A stretch of DNA of 64,000 nt from Catenulispora sp. EB89 (GTDB taxonomy: Bacteria; Actinomycetota; Actinomycetes; Streptomycetales; Catenulisporaceae), in contig NZ_JBGCCU010000024.1 in the NCBI RefSeq assembly GCF_041261445.1, positions 124,001-188,000 of the forward strand, read 5' to 3'. Both the position numbers and the translations under genes were made by a program. Below the pieces are notes generated by a model, which had not been told where the DNA came from, searched no databases, and worked only from the letters and a program-made list of their open reading frames with translations. Numbering within the stretch: position 1 is the stretch's first letter; every line of letters starts with the position of its first letter. Positions 60,283 through 64,000 of this stretch are shown piece by piece.

Positions 60283-62064
60283 ATGACCGCCACCACCCCG
60301 GAGAAGAAGAGCGCCGCGCGCGCCAAGAGCACCGGCGCCAAGGCGAAGAGCACCGACCCGAAGAGCCCGAAGAGCGCCGACCCGAAGAGCATGAGCGCCA
60401 AGAACGGCACCGCGCGCAAGCGCGTCCCCTCCACCGTCAAGTCCGCCGGCGTCACCCGCACCACGATCAAGCGCTGGTCGTCGCTGAGTCCGTTCGAGCT
60501 CAAGGGCGAGCTGATCGACCTGGCGGCCGACACGCACAAGAAGTCCGCCGCGCAGCTGCTCAACGCCGGGCGCGGCAATCCCAACTGGATCGCCACCGGC
60601 CCGCGCGAGGCCTACCTCGCGCTCGGCGCGTTCGCGCTGGAGGAGTCGCGGCGGGTCTGGACCATGGACAACCTCGGCGGCATGCCGGAGGTCGCCGGGA
60701 GCGCGGTCCGGTTCGACCGCTTCTGCCTGTCGAACCCGGGCATGACCGGCGTGCGGCTGCTGCGCGACATGGTCGACTACGGCGTCACCAAGCTGAAGTT
60801 CGACGCCGACGCGTGGATCGGCGAGCTCACCGACGCCTGGATCGGCGACCACTACCCCGACCCGCCGCGCGTGCTCGACCACTGCCAGGAGGTCGTGCGC
60901 GCGTATCTGGCCGCGGAGATGTACGGCGGCAAGACGCCCGGCACGGTCGACGTCTTCCCCACCGAGGGCGGCACGGCGGCGATGTGCTACCTGTTCGACA
61001 CGCTGGTCACCAACGGCATCCTGCACAAGGGCGACACCATCGCCCTGATGACGCCGATCTTCACCCCGTACATCGAGATCCCGGAGCTGGAGCGCTACTC
61101 CTTCGACGTGGTCCAGGTGAAGGCCGACATGATGACCGAGGAGGGCGTCCACATGTGGCGCTATCCGGACTCCGAGGTCGACCGGCTGGCCGACCCGAAG
61201 GTCAAGGCCCTGATGTTGGTGAACCCGTCGAACCCGCCGTCGATGGCGCTGTCCGACCGGGTCCGCGACCGGATCGCGGGCATCGTCAGGTCCAGGAACC
61301 CGAACCTGGCGATCATCACCGACGACGTCTACGGCACGTTCGTCCCCGGCTTCCGCTCGCTGGCCGCCACCTGCCCGCGCAACACCGCGCTGGTCTACTC
61401 CTGGTCCAAGCACTACGGCGCCACCGGCCACCGCCTCGGCGTGATCGCGGTGGCCGAGGACAACGTCTTCGACCAGCTGCTCGCCAAGCTGCCGAAGGCG
61501 AAGAAGGAGGAGCTGAACGAGCGTTACCGCTCCCTGACTCTGGACCCTGAGAAGACCCGGTTCATCGACCGGCTGGTCGCCGACAGCCGCGCGGTGGCGC
61601 TGAACCACACCGCCGGCCTGTCCACGCCGCAGCAGACGATGATGATGATGTTCTCGCTGTTCGACCTGCTGCCGGAGGGCCAGGAGTACAAGCAGCTGCT
61701 GCGGACGATCGTGCACCGCCGGCTGGACCTGCTGATGGAGGGCATCGGCGTCCACCACATCAGCGACGACCCGGGGCGCGCCTGCTACTACGTCGAGCTG
61801 GACATCCTGGCCGAGGCCGAGGCGTTCGAGAGCAGGGAGTTCGCCGAGTACCTGGAGAAGAACTACGAGCCGACGGATGTGGTGTTCCGGCTCGCGCATC
61901 AGGCCTCTGTGGTGCTGCTGAACGGCGGCGGGTTCGACGGGCCGGAGTGGTCGGTGCGGGTGTCGCTGGCGAACCTGGACGACTTGGACTACCTGAAGAT
62001 CGGGCACCATCTGCACTCGATCATGGAGGAGTACAAGGAAGAGTGGCTGAAGACGAAGAAGTGA
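60283..62064 (+). CDS. aspD: Aspartate 4-decarboxylase
   Basis: The ATG at 60283 has AAAGGA upstream and gives 593 residues. It is a PLP fold-type I enzyme with NAGRGNPNWIATGPREAY, LSNPGMTG, VFPTEGGTAAMCYLF, LVNPSNPPSMA, and the PLP lysine K376 in YSWSKHYGATGHRLG. It converts L-aspartate to alanine and CO2. With AspT, the cycle consumes an intracellular proton and exports charge, generating proton-motive force. The N-terminal 50 residues are an unusual basic Lys/Ser/Pro/Ala-rich tail with repeated DPKS units, absent from the classical enzyme of about 530 residues. Confidence 0.9.
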   Translation: MTATTPEKKSAARAKSTGAKAKSTDPKSPKSADPKSMSAKNGTARKRVPSTVKSAGVTRTTIKRWSSLSPFELKGELIDLAADTHKKSAAQLLNAGRGNPNWIATGPREAYLALGAFALEESRRVWTMDNLGGMPEVAGSAVRFDRFCLSNPGMTGVRLLRDMVDYGVTKLKFDADAWIGELTDAWIGDHYPDPPRVLDHCQEVVRAYLAAEMYGGKTPGTVDVFPTEGGTAAMCYLFDTLVTNGILHKGDTIALMTPIFTPYIEIPELERYSFDVVQVKADMMTEEGVHMWRYPDSEVDRLADPKVKALMLVNPSNPPSMALSDRVRDRIAGIVRSRNPNLAIITDDVYGTFVPGFRSLAATCPRNTALVYSWSKHYGATGHRLGVIAVAEDNVFDQLLAKLPKAKKEELNERYRSLTLDPEKTRFIDRLVADSRAVALNHTAGLSTPQQTMMMMFSLFDLLPEGQEYKQLLRTIVHRRLDLLMEGIGVHHISDDPGRACYYVELDILAEAEAFESREFAEYLEKNYEPTDVVFRLAHQASVVLLNGGGFDGPEWSVRVSLANLDDLDYLKIGHHLHSIMEEYKEEWLKTKK

Positions 62065-62130
62065 GCTGAGGGGCCGGTGGCAGAGGTGCAAGATCCTTTG
62101 CCGCCGGCCGCTTGGCTATCCTTCTCGACC

Positions 62131-62730
62131 ATGGCGACCGAACCGAGCGACTACGTCAAGCACCTCCCCATCGGCCAGGAGATCCCGTTCAACGCCGATG
62201 GCATCCCGGGCTGGGAGATCTTCCCCTTCGAAGGGGATCTGCGGGTGAAGAAGCTCGAACCGCCGGTGCTCCCGGAGCCGGCGCGGAACGGCGCCCCGGG
62301 CGGGACCCCGTGCCAGCCGTGTTCGTGGCTGGACTCCGACTACATCTGGACCGACGAGCACTGGCGCCTGCGCACGTTCCCGGAGGCGGCGATCCCGGCG
62401 CTGGTGATGCTGGAGCCGCGCGAGCACTGCGACCTGGCGGACCTGCCGGCCGAGCGGGCCGCGGAACTCGGCGCGTTGTTCCAGCGGGTCGAGCGCGCGG
62501 TGCTCGGTCTCGGCGGGATCGCGCGGGTGCACGTGGCCCGGTTCGGCGACGGCGGCGACCACCTGCACTGGTGGTTCTCGGCGCGTCCCGAGGGGATGCT
62601 GCAGATGCGCGGGTCGTGCCTGCTGATCTGGGAGGACGTGCTGCCGAAGGTCGAGGCCGAGCGGTGGGCCGAGACGAACCGGAGGGTCGCCGCGGCCATG
62701 GCGGCCGACGGCGGGACCGCGCATGTCTGA
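62131..62730 (+). CDS. HIT-like nucleotide hydrolase
   Basis: This 199-residue protein starts at the ATG at 62131. TATCCT at 62117-62122 could be the -10 of a leaderless message. The C-terminal half shows PALVMLEPREHCDLADLP and DGGDHLHWWFSARP, a HxHxx-type histidine-triad variant. A CQPCSW motif lies near residue 63, possibly metal-binding. HIT-fold enzymes hydrolyse or transfer nucleotide monophosphates. It overlaps the next small gene by eight bases. Confidence 0.75.
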   Translation: MATEPSDYVKHLPIGQEIPFNADGIPGWEIFPFEGDLRVKKLEPPVLPEPARNGAPGGTPCQPCSWLDSDYIWTDEHWRLRTFPEAAIPALVMLEPREHCDLADLPAERAAELGALFQRVERAVLGLGGIARVHVARFGDGGDHLHWWFSARPEGMLQMRGSCLLIWEDVLPKVEAERWAETNRRVAAAMAADGGTAHV

Positions 62731-62935
62731 ACACAACGAGCAGAGATTCAGCGGGCCGGACCCTGGGCTGTGCGCGGTGTGCACGCACGTTCACCGCAAC
62801 GAAACCCGGAAGGGGACGGTCTACTGGCGCTGCACGCGCGCGGCGACCGATCCCCGGTTCCCGAAGTACCCGCGGCTGCCGGTGCTCAGCTGCCCGGGCT
62901 TCGAACCGGAACGTTCGGAGCCGGCGCCAGACTAG
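62723..62935 (+). CDS. Small cysteine-motif protein
   Basis: This 70-residue protein starts at an ATG inside the end of the HIT-like gene. Four cysteines (CAVC, then WRC, then LSC) with a VHRNETRKGTVYW stretch suggest a small zinc-binding fold. Proteins of this sort often follow the HIT-like gene in actinomycetes. Its last 50 bases overlap the 3' end of the LacI gene on the opposite strand. Confidence 0.6.
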   Translation: MSEHNEQRFSGPDPGLCAVCTHVHRNETRKGTVYWRCTRAATDPRFPKYPRLPVLSCPGFEPERSEPAPD

Positions 62936-64000
62936 AAGCCCGCACCACGAGCTCCGGCTGGAACACCAGCTCGCGGTGCACGTGCTCCCCCGCCGCCGCG
63001 CCGCTCTCCTCCAGCAGGATCTCCGCGGCGGCCCGTCCCACGCGCGCCGCCGGGCGCCGGATCGAGGTCAGCGGCACCACGGCCGCCGCCGCGACCTCCA
63101 GGTCGTCGTAGCCGACGACGGCCACGTCCCGGGGCACCGCCACGCCGGCCGCGAACAGGCCCTGGAGCATGCCCAGGGCGATCAGGTCGTTGCCGCAGAA
63201 GACTCCGGTCGGACGGTCCGGCAGGCCGAGCATCCGGGCCGCCGCGTCGCGTCCGGCGGCCACGTCGCCCGGCGCGCAGCCGGGCAGGACGATCAGCTCC
63301 ACGCCCGCGCCGATACCGCCGCCGCCGGCTGTGCCACCGCGCCCCTGGCCGGCGCCGTTCACGCCGCCGCCACCGGCTTCGCGCACACCACCCCCGGCCT
63401 CCGCGACCGCCAACCGCGCCCCCTCCAACCGGTCCCGATACTGCGGCAGCTCCATCGGCCCGGCGACGTAGGCGATCCGCCGATGCCCCGCCGCGATCAG
63501 GTGCGCCACCGCCATCGCCCCGCCGGCGACGTCGTCCACCAGCACCCGGCAGCCGATGCCGCCCGGTATGTCGCGGTCCACCAGCACGTACGGGATCCGG
63601 GCGCGCCCGAACTGGGCCAGCGTCGCGCCGCTGACGTCGGCCGGTGTGACCAGCACGCCGCGGACCCGCTGCTGCGCCAGCATCGCCAGGTGCGTGGCCT
63701 CGCTGGCGGCGCTGGAGGCGCTGTCCATCACCAGGACGCCGATGTCCGCCGCGCGCGCCGCCCCCTCGGCGCCGCGCAGCACGCCGACGAAGAACGGGTC
63801 CGCCAGGTCCAGGGCGAGCAACGCCAGCACCTGGCTGCTGCCGGCGCGCAGCAGCCGTGCGCTCTCGCTCCGCACGAAGCCCAGCTCCGCGATCGCCGCC
63901 CGCACCCGGGCACGGGTGTCCGGAGCCACCACGTCCGGGCGGTTCAGCACGTTCGACACCGTGCCGACCGACACCCCGGCCAGCTGGGCCACATCCCGCA
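62886..64000 (-). CDS. LacI-family regulator (5' end cut by window edge)
   Basis: The frame is still open at the last base: RDVAQLAGVSVGTVSNVLNRPD is the usual LacI helix-turn-helix and its first residues lie beyond the window, so the GTG at 63992 is probably internal. The effector domain has LLALDLADPFFVGVLRGAE, GVFCGNDLIALG and VAVVGYDDL. A glycine-rich insertion of about 30 residues (positions near 63307-63400) interrupts the effector domain, which is unusual. Regulated genes lie outside the window. Confidence 0.88.
   Translation of the reverse strand, partial: RDVAQLAGVSVGTVSNVLNRPDVVAPDTRARVRAAIAELGFVRSESARLLRAGSSQVLALLALDLADPFFVGVLRGAEGAARAADIGVLVMDSASSAASEATHLAMLAQQRVRGVLVTPADVSGATLAQFGRARIPYVLVDRDIPGGIGCRVLVDDVAGGAMAVAHLIAAGHRRIAYVAGPMELPQYRDRLEGARLAVAEAGGGVREAGGGGVNGAGQGRGGTAGGGGIGAGVELIVLPGCAPGDVAAGRDAAARMLGLPDRPTGVFCGNDLIALGMLQGLFAAGVAVPRDVAVVGYDDLEVAAAAVVPLTSIRRPAARVGRAAAEILLEESGAAAGEHVHRELVFQPELVVRASSLAPAPNVPVRSPGS

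Noticed and set aside
60196-62091. Long minus-strand open frame opposite aspD
   Set aside because: It is an antisense shadow of the strongly supported aspartate decarboxylase gene, with repetitive Val/Arg/Gln/His sequence and no ribosome site.
1-64000. CRISPR arrays, tRNA or rRNA genes, integrases or insertion sequences
   Set aside because: Scanning by eye found no spaced direct-repeat array, no cloverleaf-like sequence with CCA end, and no transposase or integrase motif. The short repeats seen are explained separately.

Overview
The window is about 64 kb of chromosomal DNA from a very GC-rich actinomycete. The evidence is the codon usage, several mycothiol- or F420-associated protein families, AfsR-type regulators, a DasR-like operator and rare TTA codons. 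A relative of Catenulispora, Actinospica or Streptomyces is my inference; there is no rRNA or phylogenetic marker to fix the genus. No tRNA, rRNA, CRISPR array, insertion sequence or prophage was seen. Both edges cut a gene: a Ser/Thr kinase on the left and a LacI-type regulator on the right.

Layout. 1-7.1 kb: a membrane Ser/Thr kinase, an anchored membrane protein, then a tightly overlapping vWA, PP2C phosphatase and atypical kinase set resembling a TerY-P signalling triad. 7.2-11.4 kb: a possible 20-residue peptide gene with its own promoter and terminator, a double-HTH regulator, and a large AfsR-like regulator with a TTA codon. 11.5-23.8 kb: mostly single metabolic genes with adjacent regulators (SAM methyltransferase, SnoaL-like protein, MFS pump with TetR, F420-type oxidoreductase, CBS protein, alditol oxidase, ornithine-cyclodeaminase homologue, PhzF homologue with LysR, alpha/beta hydrolase with XRE regulator, secreted serine hydrolase).

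23.9-29.1 kb is the most interesting part. A LacI regulator faces ribokinase, an FMN-dependent monooxygenase, a stand-alone riboflavin kinase, a PnuC/PnuX-type vitamin transporter and a flavin reductase. This gene content matches the riboflavin-degrading rca genes known from Microbacterium. The set would import riboflavin, make FMN, reduce it, cleave riboflavin to lumichrome and ribose, and phosphorylate the ribose.

29.3-36.7 kb: an M56 metallopeptidase, a secreted S53 protease, a membrane protein, and an ABC exporter operon with its own two-component system. 36.8-47.6 kb: a glycan-type protein, a frameshifted phosphotransferase next to MarR, an NmrA-like oxidoreductase, nagB under a DasR-like site, an SDR, a mycothiol-type enzyme and glucarate dehydratase with an unknown partner. 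47.8-52.3 kb: an MMPL exporter, histidine kinase and response regulator, the last two joined by a repeated start/stop junction that encodes a 40-codon ORF. 52.3-57.6 kb: envelope proteins, including a flippase-like protein with an internal kinase-like domain and a ClC channel. 57.7-58.2 kb: a non-coding repeat island. 58.5-62.1 kb: aspT-aspD, an aspartate/alanine exchange and decarboxylation pair that generates proton-motive force.

All functions are assigned from sequence features recognised by eye. No database search was run.
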